Assembly: GCA_028824685.1 (NCBI GenBank)
Contig: JAPPCZ010000031.1
Location: 1-46,325, forward strand
Origin: Candidatus Poribacteria bacterium
Lineage (GTDB): Bacteria; Poribacteria; WGA-4E; WGA-3G
Length of the DNA: 46,325 nt
Direction: 5' to 3'
Part shown: positions 31,587-42,579 of the stretch, piece by piece
Layout: each line of letters begins with the position of its first letter
Position numbering within the stretch: position 1 is the stretch's first letter
Position numbers and translations under genes: made by a program
The notes under the pieces: generated by a model
The model's database searches: none
What the model saw: the letters and a program-made list of their open reading frames with translations, nothing else
What the model was told of the DNA's origin: nothing

Positions 31587-33908
31587 CTATCTCTCCACAA
31601 TTTGTGCTTCTGAGCGAACATTAGCAGCTTCTCGCTGTGTTTCTACGAGTTTGTGATAAATTCCCTTTTTCTCCATGAGTTCTTCGTGAGACCCACATTC
31701 AACGCCTTTGCCTTTTTCTATGACGAAAAGCCGATCCGCGTTTCTGAGTGTTGAAAGACGGTGTGCAATTGCAAATGTAGTTCGGTTTTGCACCAATCTG
31801 TCGATTGCTTGCTGTATCTTCTTCTCGGTTTCTACATCTACAGAAGAAGTGGCTTCATCAAGGATGAGGATACGGGGATTATGTAAGATCGCTCGTGCAA
31901 TTGAGATACGCTGCCGTTCACCGCCAGATAGACTTCCACCTCGTTCTCCGACTTCGGTATCATATCCATCAGGGAATTTGATGATAAATTCGTGTGCATT
32001 AGCCGCCTTTGATGCAGTAATTATTTCCTCCATTGAGGCATCGGGATTCGCATAGGCGATGTTTTCTGCGATAGTTCCACTGAATAGATATGGTTCCTGT
32101 AGTACTACCCCAATTTGCCTACGCAAATCTTTGAGATTTATCTGCTTGATATCTTCACTATCAATCTCTAAACGTCCAGCATCCGGTGTATAAAAACGAC
32201 AGATTAAATTGATAAGAGTAGATTTTCCTGCCCCTGAATGCCCAACGAGTCCGATCATTTCACCCGGTTTCACATGAAGATTTATGTCCCGAAGTACAGG
32301 TTTATGTGCATCGTAGCCGAAAGTCATGTTGTGAAATTTGACTTCTCCAACAATGTTCGGCATTGCTTTAAGATTGCCATCGTCAAACTGTTCCGGTTGT
32401 GAGTCTATTACTTCAAAAAGCCGTTCTGCTGCTGTCATAGAACGGGATGCCCAATTGATGAGTGGACTGATATATCGCAACGGCCCATAGAACATTCCGA
32501 GATAGGCGTTAAAAGAAATCAATTCGCCAAGCGTCAATGACCCATCAAGAACATCAAGTCCTCCTGCATACCAAACAATCAGAGTCCCCAAATTAACAGC
32601 AAACATCAGCGGCGGATAATAGGTAGCCCAGACCATCTCGGCTTTGGTTTCAAAGTCTCGCGCATCAATGTTCGCACCACCAAATCGGTTGACTTCACTT
32701 CTTTGTTGTCCGAATGCACGAACAACTCGGATACCGGATACAGAATCGTTGACAACATCAAAGAGTTTTGAGCGACGTCGCCATGCCCGATGCCATAAAC
32801 TTCGCACCTTTCGCCAAAACCAACCTCCTCCAAAAATGATAATCGGAATTGGAATTAAGACGAAACATGCCAATTGCCAATGCATCAAAAAAAGCACGAC
32901 ACCAATCCCGAAGATAAGAAACAGTTCCCTACCTAGGAACGACAGTCCTTCCAACATAAAGTCCTGTAACCGTTCACTATCCTCAGTGATGTGTGAGATA
33001 ACAGTTCCTGTCGTCCGTTTGTCAAAAAATCTGATAGAGAGATCATGCAAATGCTCGTAAACGTGTTCGCGTATATTTGCTGCGATGTGGAGCGTCAACC
33101 ATGCACTCAATCGTGAGTGCAAAATATCAATAATTGCTCTGATTAGATGCGTTGCTAACAGTGCTCCTACCGCAATGAATAACGCTGTCGCTGCTGGTTG
33201 GATTGCTCGGAATATGTTGCCTAACCATGTTGTTTCTCCATCGGGTGTAGGGGCGGCAGCATCGTCCAGCAGTAGTATGTCGTCAATCAGGATACGGGAA
33301 AAATAAGGCGGAGCCAGAGAAATCAGTGTGCCAACAATGACAAGTACCATAAAGAGTAATGCTCTACCCTTGTAAGGACGCATATACGTCAAAATACGTA
33401 ACATTACCTTATGTTTTTTTGTGCATGCGCGGCAGGGGGAAAATTCATCTGCAAGTGGCAATTCGCAGGTTTTACAAGCATGTTCCTCAACCTTGTAGTC
33501 CCAAATCGGTGGCTCATCCCGGTTACCAGCTCGAAATTCTATCTCATCCCCAATAAAACGTGCCACGAACCCGAACTTCGCCGCACAACCGTTTGAATAA
33601 CGGATGAGGTCTACTGTCCCTTCCTGTGTTTCCAGGACAACAAGACCAGCATCAACCACGGTCTCAGCACGAATACCTAAGACACTCTTATAAGGTATAT
33701 AGTGAAGCACCTCACCCACACCCGTTACGGTAAAAATCGAAATATCTGTTAGGACGAACCATTCTTCACCGTAGCTCCCTGTTGAACTTACATCGCTTTG
33801 TACAGCAAAGCGTATCTCTTCAAAGCCAATATCCAGTGTTTTTAATGTTTCTTCAATTGATTCGGGCAGCTCATCAAGCGTACCCGTTGGTGTGTCTGCG
33901 GTTGACAT
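31587..33908 (-). CDS. ABC exporter with N-terminal PH-like and zinc-ribbon extension
   Basis: The 773-aa half-transporter (full homodimer) has an unusual N-terminal ~165 residues: an alpha/beta domain (about 25-125) and a four-cysteine zinc ribbon (Cys145, Cys148, Cys159, Cys162). Then come six membrane segments (about 175-480) and a nucleotide-binding domain with GLVGHSGAGKST (Walker A), LSGGERQR, and ILDEATSSVD. It lies in an operon with DUF1854 and the upstream MR/MLE gene, so it probably exports a metabolite or peptide. The AAGGAAG ribosome site supports the 33908 start. Substrate is unknown; the DUF1854 pairing hints at a link to cyanophycin-type metabolism. Confidence 0.9.
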   Translation of the reverse strand: MSTADTPTGTLDELPESIEETLKTLDIGFEEIRFAVQSDVSSTGSYGEEWFVLTDISIFTVTGVGEVLHYIPYKSVLGIRAETVVDAGLVVLETQEGTVDLIRYSNGCAAKFGFVARFIGDEIEFRAGNRDEPPIWDYKVEEHACKTCELPLADEFSPCRACTKKHKVMLRILTYMRPYKGRALLFMVLVIVGTLISLAPPYFSRILIDDILLLDDAAAPTPDGETTWLGNIFRAIQPAATALFIAVGALLATHLIRAIIDILHSRLSAWLTLHIAANIREHVYEHLHDLSIRFFDKRTTGTVISHITEDSERLQDFMLEGLSFLGRELFLIFGIGVVLFLMHWQLACFVLIPIPIIIFGGGWFWRKVRSLWHRAWRRRSKLFDVVNDSVSGIRVVRAFGQQRSEVNRFGGANIDARDFETKAEMVWATYYPPLMFAVNLGTLIVWYAGGLDVLDGSLTLGELISFNAYLGMFYGPLRYISPLINWASRSMTAAERLFEVIDSQPEQFDDGNLKAMPNIVGEVKFHNMTFGYDAHKPVLRDINLHVKPGEMIGLVGHSGAGKSTLINLICRFYTPDAGRLEIDSEDIKQINLKDLRRQIGVVLQEPYLFSGTIAENIAYANPDASMEEIITASKAANAHEFIIKFPDGYDTEVGERGGSLSGGERQRISIARAILHNPRILILDEATSSVDVETEKKIQQAIDRLVQNRTTFAIAHRLSTLRNADRLFVIEKGKGVECGSHEELMEKKGIYHKLVETQREAANVRSEAQIVER

Positions 33909-33922
33909 ATCTTCCTTAAGTT

Positions 33923-35041
33923 TTAGAGTTCAATTGAGTGTTTTTCCAATACTTCTTCGTTCAGTTCAATGCCGAGCCCTGGCCCAGTTGGTGGGATGAT
34001 GTATCCGTCTTCCCACTGTATCGGCTCCTTGAGAATTTCGGCATGAAACCCGTCCCACATGTGGATGCCTTCTTGAATCAGGAAGTTTGGACTACACACA
34101 TCTAACTGTATATTCGCTGCGCCGCCGATGGGACCACCGTATAGGTGTGGTGCAATTTGCGCGTAGTGTGCTTCACCCATAGATGCAATTTTCTTTGATT
34201 CAAGGATTCCGCCTGTAATGGTTAAATCCATCTGCAAGATAGATGCTGCCTGTTGTTCTAATAGGTCAGCAAATTCATATTTGGTTAGCAGCCGTTCACC
34301 AGTAGCAATCGGGATACTTGTGGATTGTGCGACGCGTGCCATTTCTTTAATATTTTCAGGTGGTATCGGTTCTTCAAACCAAAGTGGGTCGTAGGGTTCA
34401 ACACGTTTCGCAAAACGGATAGCACTGTTGGTATTAAACTGTCCGTGCGTACCGATGAGAATATCGCATTTATCCCCCACAGCATCGCGAATCCCGCGGA
34501 TGACGCTCTCTGCGTAGTTGAGTGTTTCTAATCTATCTGCCGTGTGTGGGTGGACGGGATCGAATTTGACAGCAGTAAATCCCTTTTCAACGTAAGAAAG
34601 CGCGAGTTCTCCCGTTTTTTCTGGAGAATCGCCGTGCCTCCAATGCAAGAGATAGGAATATGCCCTCAATTTTTCATGGAACATACCTCCCAAAAGATTG
34701 TAAATAGGTTGGTTCACCGCTTTTCCAACGATATCCCAACACGCCATCTCTATTGCACTCATCGCAGGTGTAGCAAGCGGACCGGGATGTCGCACACAAG
34801 GGCCTTCATAAAGCGTTGACCAGATTTTTTCTATCCGAAAGGGATCATTTCCAATGAGATAACGTTCACCCCAATCCTTGATTAATTCAATGACGACGTG
34901 GTTTAATCGGGTATGATAGGTGCATTCTCCTACGCCTTCAATCCCTTCGTCAGTCACTAATTTTACAAAAATCCAATGTCTACCACCCCAATGCGGTGGC
35001 GGCACGTCGATCATATAGGTTTTAACCTCAACTATTTTCAT
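33923..35041 (-). CDS. Mandelate racemase/muconate lactonizing enzyme family dehydratase
   Basis: The 372-aa enolase-superfamily enzyme resembles D-galactonate/gluconate-type sugar acid dehydratases. An N-terminal capping domain (1-115) precedes a barrel with Lys159-x-Asp161 (AVKFDP), Glu223 and Glu224 (WFEEP), Glu249 (TGER), Asp272 (QMDLT) and His299 (APHLYGG). The first metal ligand, Asp in GalD (DFHG), appears here as Gly197 in IGTHG, so metal binding must differ or the enzyme follows a divergent subgroup. GTAGGAG before 35041 supports this start. It is the first gene of the operon with the ABC exporter. Confidence 0.88.
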   Translation of the reverse strand: MKIVEVKTYMIDVPPPHWGGRHWIFVKLVTDEGIEGVGECTYHTRLNHVVIELIKDWGERYLIGNDPFRIEKIWSTLYEGPCVRHPGPLATPAMSAIEMACWDIVGKAVNQPIYNLLGGMFHEKLRAYSYLLHWRHGDSPEKTGELALSYVEKGFTAVKFDPVHPHTADRLETLNYAESVIRGIRDAVGDKCDILIGTHGQFNTNSAIRFAKRVEPYDPLWFEEPIPPENIKEMARVAQSTSIPIATGERLLTKYEFADLLEQQAASILQMDLTITGGILESKKIASMGEAHYAQIAPHLYGGPIGGAANIQLDVCSPNFLIQEGIHMWDGFHAEILKEPIQWEDGYIIPPTGPGLGIELNEEVLEKHSIEL

Positions 35042-35190
35042 TGAGCATCTCCTACGGACATAGTATGTTTTCAACGTCAAAAAAGATTACTGCTATTATA
35101 TCCAATCTGTTAAAATTATACCTTAATCTTCTGGATTCTTCCAAGAGTTCTTTGAAAAAATCAATCTTCCCGACAATATTGATGTTAAAT

Positions 35191-35219
35191 GGTAGTAGGC
35201 ACGCTCCGCGTGCCGTACA
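35191..35219 (+). repeat. R2 repeat end (related to MITE-like element at 1150)
   Basis: GGTAGTAGGCACGC with an internal hairpin GGCACGC-TCC-GCGTGCC (35198-35214). It is similar to the terminal sequence of the 1150-1257 element; no facing partner is seen here. Confidence 0.5.
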
Positions 35220-35310
35220 CAAGCGAAAGATTACAGCACCAACTCAATTCCAAATGTGCAATAGAATTTGTCCAAATCAACACTGAATACGCTTATTGTA
35301 TTCAGCGATT

Positions 35311-35379
35311 CGCGACCTGGAGGTCGCTCCTACAGTAAGAGGTTTAAGAAAAAAGGGAATTATTAGGGATTGAATAGTT
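35311..35379 (+). repeat. Dispersed repeat R1, copy c
   Basis: CGCGACCTGGAGGTCGCTCC is followed by TACAGTAAGAGG and an A-rich tail ending GGGATTGAATAG. It matches the copies at 1558 and 39416. The head folds as GCGACCT-GG-AGGTCGC. Confidence 0.7.
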
Positions 35380-35504
35380 TGGTATTATATGACGTGTGCG
35401 AGGGGAGTCAAATTTTTGTTTTTATTCTTGCGTCATTGATGTATAATATATTTAAAGATTAGGATGTAAGTTCTCTTTATGTCAGTTAGAACCTATTTGA
35501 AGTA

Positions 35505-35526
35505 GACAAAATGGTCACCCTTTGTC
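35505..35526 (+). promoter_or_regulatory. Dyad GACAAA-N10-TTTGTC upstream of katG
   Basis: A perfect 6-bp inverted repeat 147 nt before the katG start, with GGTCACC in its centre. It is a possible binding site for a redox regulator, but no consensus (Fur, PerR, OxyR) matches well. Confidence 0.3.
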
Positions 35527-35615
35527 ATTTCAGGAGCAAAATAAACCTATTTTAGTATTTACCCGTAAAATGACGACCTTCATAGATCCATTTGGATTAT
35601 TTAACTGGTTCTTAA

Positions 35616-37859
<2,244 letters not shown>

Positions 37860-37870
37860 TTTTGTTGCGG

Positions 37871-37915
37871 TTGGGGCAGTAGGGGTGTGGAACTCTCACG
37901 CGCCTACTGCCCCAA
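37871..37915 (+). terminator. Terminator hairpin after katG
   Basis: TTGGGGCAGTAGG (37871-37883) and CCTACTGCCCCAA (37903-37915) pair perfectly over 13 bp with a 19-nt loop, 11 nt after the stop. The following T-content is only moderate (TTTGCTTTGC). Confidence 0.7.
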
Positions 37916-37984
37916 TTTGCTTTGCATAGTCAATGTGGGAAATTACAGAAAGAGGTACCGAGTTTATCTGCAAATAGGATGTAT

Positions 37985-39313
37985 ATGAAAAACGATAAGA
38001 AATCAATTTTCGGTTGGTGCATGTACGATTGGGCAAATTCTGCATATATTACGACTGTCGGTGTGGCGCTCCTACCAATCTATTTTGCGGAAGGCATTGT
38101 CGGCAAAGATGGTGTCCCCCTTTTCGGTGCAACTGTCAGTGCAACAGCGTTATGGGGATTTATGTTGGGATTTGCAGCACTGCTGGTTTTCCTTTTTGCT
38201 CCTGTGCTGGGTGCCATTGCCGATTTTTCTTCAGCAAAAAAGAAATTTCTCCTCGGTTTTGCTTATTTTGGAAGCTTGTTTGCCACTCTACTCTTTTTAT
38301 GCAAACCGGGGGATGTGTGGTTAGCAGTTGTGCTTTATATCTGCACGCAAGTCTGCTTTATTGGTGGGAATGTTTTCTACGATGCCTTTTTACCACATCT
38401 TGCCTCTGAAGATAAACTCGATTCGGTTTCTGCCAAAGGATTTGCGTTTGGTTATGTTGGTGGCTCCATACAATTTGGAATAGCCTTAGCACTCGTTGCT
38501 ATGCACGAAACAATTGGTATTGATCGAGTAATGGCAGTACGCATCGGCATGGCGATGACAGGAATTTGGTGGGCAGGTTGGACACTATTCACTGTGAAAC
38601 ATCTAAAGGAGATTAAGACAGATCAAGAACTTCCAGAAAAATATCGCAATCAACCGAAACTTTCAGCGTACTTTTCCCTCGGTATCAAACGAACTATTGC
38701 AACAGCGAAAAAAGTAGGAAATTTCAAGCATCTTATGCTTTTCCTGATTGCCTATATGATCTACAACGACGGCATCCACACAGTCACAAGTATGGGGACA
38801 ATATATGGTAAAGAGGAGTTAGGACTTTCTGATACACATTTGATGATGACACTTTTACTGATACAAGTTGTTGCGTTAGTAGGTGCGTTGATATTCGGCC
38901 TACTTGCAAACCGAATCGGCGCAAGACGGTCAGTGATGTTTTCTTTAGTCTTGTGGAGTGGTGTTGTAACTTATGGGTATTTCATCCAGACAGCAACGCA
39001 ATTCTTTATCTTGGGAATGATTGTTGGTTTTGTACTGGGTGGAACACAAGCACTCAGTCGTTCTTTCTATGGTGCGATGATCCCGGAGAATGCAAGTGCC
39101 GAGTTTTACGGATTCTATTCTGTCTTTAGCAAGTTTTCTGCTATCTGGGGACCCACGACATTTGGCGTTATCAAGCAGATTACAGGCAGCGCGCGGCTTG
39201 CTATCATTTCACTGATGGTTTTCTTTATTGCCGGTTTGATTCTGCTTGCATTTGTAAATGAAGAAAAGGCGAAAGCAGAAAAACTTGCGTTTGATCTGGA
39301 AGATGATAATTGA
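37985..39313 (+). CDS. MFS transporter, UMF1/Atg22-like
   Basis: The 442-aa inner-membrane carrier has about twelve membrane segments and the N-terminal FGWCMYDWANSAYITTVGVALLP motif characteristic of the UMF1 (vacuole effluxer Atg22-like) group, with EKYRNQPK loop in the middle and the GLLANRIGARR cytoplasmic loop. Substrates of bacterial UMF1 proteins are unknown, although amino acid efflux is the eukaryotic precedent. Start at 37985 is used because AGG lies 6 nt upstream; an ATG two codons earlier is possible. It is isolated between katG and a repeat. Confidence 0.88.
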   Translation: MKNDKKSIFGWCMYDWANSAYITTVGVALLPIYFAEGIVGKDGVPLFGATVSATALWGFMLGFAALLVFLFAPVLGAIADFSSAKKKFLLGFAYFGSLFATLLFLCKPGDVWLAVVLYICTQVCFIGGNVFYDAFLPHLASEDKLDSVSAKGFAFGYVGGSIQFGIALALVAMHETIGIDRVMAVRIGMAMTGIWWAGWTLFTVKHLKEIKTDQELPEKYRNQPKLSAYFSLGIKRTIATAKKVGNFKHLMLFLIAYMIYNDGIHTVTSMGTIYGKEELGLSDTHLMMTLLLIQVVALVGALIFGLLANRIGARRSVMFSLVLWSGVVTYGYFIQTATQFFILGMIVGFVLGGTQALSRSFYGAMIPENASAEFYGFYSVFSKFSAIWGPTTFGVIKQITGSARLAIISLMVFFIAGLILLAFVNEEKAKAEKLAFDLEDDN

Positions 39314-39415
39314 GATTGAAATCCTATTAAATGCATGAGTTATTTTATATGGTGGATTTTACAATTAACTTTACATTGTCACTCGGACTTACAAGTGTTC
39401 TACAGTTTTTAAAGT

Positions 39416-39448
39416 CGCGACCTGGAGGTCGCTCCTACAGGAAGAGGC
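39416..39448 (+). repeat. Dispersed repeat R1, copy d
   Basis: CGCGACCTGGAGGTCGCTCC plus TACAGGAAGAGGC. This copy has the same core as copy c at 35311 but a different tail. Confidence 0.7.
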
Positions 39449-39522
39449 GCTATGAATTGCTCGACTACACACACATCAAACCTATAAAGAAGTGTAAAAG
39501 TAATATTAGATCTCACTATAAA

Positions 39523-39555
39523 ATAGAAAGGGTGGCTTATTACCATCCTTTCTAT
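39523..39555. terminator. Bidirectional terminator-like hairpin
   Basis: ATAGAAAGGGTGG (39523-39535) and CCATCCTTTCTAT (39543-39555) form a 13-bp stem with one G-U pair and a 7-nt loop. It lies between convergent MFS and tonB genes. Confidence 0.6.
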
Positions 39556-39578
39556 GTAAACCAATCAATTAAAGACGA

Positions 39579-40592
39579 TTAATTAACCAATTCAAAGACA
39601 ATCGGTAGTTCAAGTCTTATACTATTTCCTGATTGTCCTTCAGGGAACGGAGGATAAGGTTCAGCGTTTTGGACAGCCGCGAGGGCGGCGTTATCTAACA
39701 CATGTGAACCAGAGGAACTTGCAACCTTCGAATCTTGAATGGTGCCATCTCTAAGCAGTGTAAAACGGATCGTTGTTGAAGAACCTTCTTCTAAATTTCG
39801 AACATTTGGTGGAAAACGCTGAACCTCTTTAATACGTTCACGGACTTGCCTCAAAAATTCGGTGAATGACTGCTTTGTATCATCAAAATTTGCAGCAGAC
39901 AAACCAAGATCCATCGAAACATTAAAATCCATAGAAACTAAACTTGTTTCCATATTCATTGACGTTGTTAGTCCTGTGTTTTCAAACTTAGGCAATTCAA
40001 ACTTAGGAACTGTGGAGACAATCTTAACTTGTCGGGTTTGTTCCATTGTACCTTTTCTGCTTTGCAATGCCGTGAATCCCATCGTCTTATCACTCGGAAG
40101 GTCGGTCATTGGAATAGTGAAATCTGCAGGTCCCACTGAAATGTTCGTATTTGGTGTTATCCCATTGTACTTCGGTGCGGGGACTTCAACGGCTTTCGGT
40201 TTTACCACTTTCTGGGCACGGCGTGGGGGAATGACGCGTTTAGTCGGAGCTTTCGGTGCTTTCACAACAATACCTTGAACCTTATCAACGTTCATCTGTA
40301 AAACTGTCTTCTTAACAAACCAGACAGCAAAGAAGATAATGGCGACAGCGTGAAGACCTATTGCAGTCCCAAATGCGAATTTCCTTGCTTTTACTTTCCA
40401 TTTATTGGTTGCTTGACGATTTTCCCGTTGCGCATCAACAAATGTGATTGAAACTTCGGCAGATTTTTCAGATGCCATCTTACGCGCAACGTTCGGCGGT
40501 TTAACACCTATGCCATCAGCCATTGTCATCTTCTTTTTTAGACGCTTTCTTCTCCGTTTACCAGAAATGTGATTAGAGAGTGCGTAACTCAT
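39579..40592 (-). CDS. tonB: Energy transducer TonB
   Basis: The 337-aa protein has a long polar N-terminus (1-70), one membrane segment (about 72-94, FAFGTAIGLHAVAIIFFAVWF), a Lys/Pro-rich periplasmic linker (KAPKAPTKRVIPPRRAQKVV), and a C-terminal TonB domain (about 245-337) with VQRFPPN, TIRFTLLRDGTIQDSKVASSSG and YPPFPEG. It links the proton motive force to outer-membrane receptors. It is the last gene after the receptor and lipoprotein, on the same strand, so it probably serves them. GGAGG precedes the start by 10 nt. The ExbB/ExbD partners are not in the window. Confidence 0.9.
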   Translation of the reverse strand: MSYALSNHISGKRRRKRLKKKMTMADGIGVKPPNVARKMASEKSAEVSITFVDAQRENRQATNKWKVKARKFAFGTAIGLHAVAIIFFAVWFVKKTVLQMNVDKVQGIVVKAPKAPTKRVIPPRRAQKVVKPKAVEVPAPKYNGITPNTNISVGPADFTIPMTDLPSDKTMGFTALQSRKGTMEQTRQVKIVSTVPKFELPKFENTGLTTSMNMETSLVSMDFNVSMDLGLSAANFDDTKQSFTEFLRQVRERIKEVQRFPPNVRNLEEGSSTTIRFTLLRDGTIQDSKVASSSGSHVLDNAALAAVQNAEPYPPFPEGQSGNSIRLELPIVFELVN

Positions 40593-40678
40593 TCAGTTTA
40601 GTCCTCCCAGATTTTGGAAAAGGCATTTTGCCTATGTTTATGGATGCGGAATCTTTCCGATTTAAAGCGTCAACGACT

Positions 40679-40699
40679 GCCAGACCAATTTGGTCTGGC
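40679..40699. repeat. Palindrome GCCAGACCAA-T-TTGGTCTGGC
   Basis: A perfect 21-nt palindrome in the 226-nt gap between the lipoprotein and tonB genes. It may be a processing/termination element or an operator. A second small hairpin CTACTG/CAGTAG lies near 40745. Confidence 0.45.
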
Positions 40700-40818
40700 G
40701 AGTCGAGACTGTTTTCCCATACTTGGTGCTGACACCCATCAAACTACTGCTAAACAGTAGAACTGCAATCGCAATGTAAGAGAGGTAGCACCCAGCAGAG
40801 ATTGTAGTACTACACTGT

Positions 40819-42336
40819 TTAGTTCCGTACACTCGTTGTCCAACCTTTTGTCCAATCGTTGTCAGGGTCTACGCCACCGATGAAGGTAACCTTGTCGAAG
40901 AACGCGTCGGTTGGTTCTGCTGGTGTCACGGAAGCGGTACCTGTACCGGGTGTGAAGTTCGGATTATCCTTGTTGAACGGGTCTGAAAGGTTTGGGTCAG
41001 TTTCAACATTGCCAAGCCCTTTTGCCCATGCTGCTTCGTCGAAACCGTCATCATCCTTTTCATCGCCGAAGTTGCCTTTACCGTTTTCAAAGAAGATGCT
41101 GTTTTTAACCACCAATTTACCATCTTCAGCTTGCTTGTGTGATGATTCATTGTTGACATCAAGTCCGACTTTGTTAAAGCCTGTGACAATAAAGTTTGCA
41201 TACATACCAGCGGCACCTTCACGAATCAACATACCGTTATCACTTTTCGATCCAGCAGGATCACCGACAAGGGTTACGTTGAAAATCGTTGGTGCAGAAC
41301 GCGGAATCGCTTCGTTATTTTTACTGCTATTGTCATTTTCAAAACCGTTATCTGCGTCATCGCCGTACTGCTGTGCAATCCAGAATTGCCCCTTGCCTGT
41401 CCAACCGTCGGTCCAGTCAAACGAATCGTCCCGAGCGCCAGTGACAAGCACGTACTTAAGATTAACAGTGCCTCCAAACATTTCAATTCCATCGTCTTGG
41501 TTCATGTGTGCCTGGACATATTCCACAACAGTCCCTGAACCAACTCCTTGGAAAGCGATACCGTTCAATTCGTTGTCGGGGCTAAACTCTAAGCCAGCGT
41601 ATTCAACACGGACATAGCGTAGTACACCGCTGTTATCAGTAGGATTATCTCCACCGAAATCTCCTGTGTCACCTTCACCAGCCGTAACACCTTGGTTTGT
41701 GGGTGCCCTACCGTTTATAATCAAACCACCCCATTGCCCACGGGCGCGTTGTCCAATTTCTGCATCACTTGTCATAACGATAGGCGCATCAACTGTGCCT
41801 TCTGCCATAATTTTTCCGCCTTGCGCAATAATTAGAGTGCCTTTTTGTGCCTGTTCCCCGTAAATTGTAACACCAGGTTCAATTGTTAGCGTAGCACCAT
41901 CTTCAACAAACACAGCACCACGCAACAGATAACCTTTAGATTTTGGCAGATTCCAAATAAGACTATCAGGGGTACTTAACTTTGAGCGTAGTTCAAGTTC
42001 ATAATATAATTGATTAATGTCAACCACCAATGCTAGACGTTGTGATTCTGCAAGGTTTTGTTCTTGCAGACTGACTTTGATGTTTTCAATGAGTTCATAA
42101 AGTTCGCTACTGTCTCTTGCAGTAAGTTTACCCTGCAAGACAACTAATTCTTGCCCATCATTGTCAAAACTTATTTCTGGAGTTTCTACAATGCTAATAA
42201 TAGAGCTGTCATCATCTTCACCACATCCAGCAAAAACTAAGGTTAATCCGACTGTGAAAACAACTATTAAATGAAACAACCATGTAAATTTGCCCTGTGT
42301 CCAAGTAGACTTTAGGGTTGACACGATATTTGACAT
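40819..42336 (-). CDS. Outer-membrane or periplasmic lipoprotein with beta-helix fold
   Basis: The 505-aa protein has a signal peptide with lipobox LVFAGC (Cys38) followed by an acidic stretch (GEDDDSS), a ~100-residue helical segment (about 55-115), then a right-handed parallel-beta-helix-like region (about 120-480: GAVFVEDGATLTIEPGVTIYG, GTLIIAQGGKIMAEGTVDAPIVMTS, GGLIINGRAP, LRYVRVEYAG, GIEMFGG, NSIFFENG). Similar lipoproteins accompany TonB-dependent receptors in Bacteroidetes-type systems and are often misnamed. No catalytic triad is visible, so binding a polymer or substrate is likely. It lies between receptor and tonB genes. Confidence 0.78.
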   Translation of the reverse strand: MSNIVSTLKSTWTQGKFTWLFHLIVVFTVGLTLVFAGCGEDDDSSIISIVETPEISFDNDGQELVVLQGKLTARDSSELYELIENIKVSLQEQNLAESQRLALVVDINQLYYELELRSKLSTPDSLIWNLPKSKGYLLRGAVFVEDGATLTIEPGVTIYGEQAQKGTLIIAQGGKIMAEGTVDAPIVMTSDAEIGQRARGQWGGLIINGRAPTNQGVTAGEGDTGDFGGDNPTDNSGVLRYVRVEYAGLEFSPDNELNGIAFQGVGSGTVVEYVQAHMNQDDGIEMFGGTVNLKYVLVTGARDDSFDWTDGWTGKGQFWIAQQYGDDADNGFENDNSSKNNEAIPRSAPTIFNVTLVGDPAGSKSDNGMLIREGAAGMYANFIVTGFNKVGLDVNNESSHKQAEDGKLVVKNSIFFENGKGNFGDEKDDDGFDEAAWAKGLGNVETDPNLSDPFNKDNPNFTPGTGTASVTPAEPTDAFFDKVTFIGGVDPDNDWTKGWTTSVRN

Positions 42337-42579
42337 TAGTTTAGCAAACTCCTTTTTATTTTAAATCCCACTCGGTTTAATGGATGGATTTTTTCATTGC
42401 AACCACAATCCTTGGATTAGAAATCACTGCTATCAATTTCCTTCACGTTTAATACTACACCTTAATTGTTACAAAATGCTGACGAGGTTATGACTTTTTA
42501 TCGGCACTTAATTATCTCTGCGGTTAACTCGCAACATCAAGGAAAATGTCTGATAAACTTTCATAAGTCGTTAGCGTGG

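Noticed and set aside
35442..35447. TATAAT hexamer upstream of katG
   Set aside because: No acceptable -35 element at the right spacing, and it lies 225 nt from the start codon.
39331..39582. 83-codon frame on the plus strand
   Set aside because: It passes through repeat R1 and the terminator hairpin and has no domain.
40859..41617. 252-codon frame on the plus strand opposite the lipoprotein gene
   Set aside because: It is antisense to a well supported gene and is proline/serine-rich, as expected of a shadow frame.
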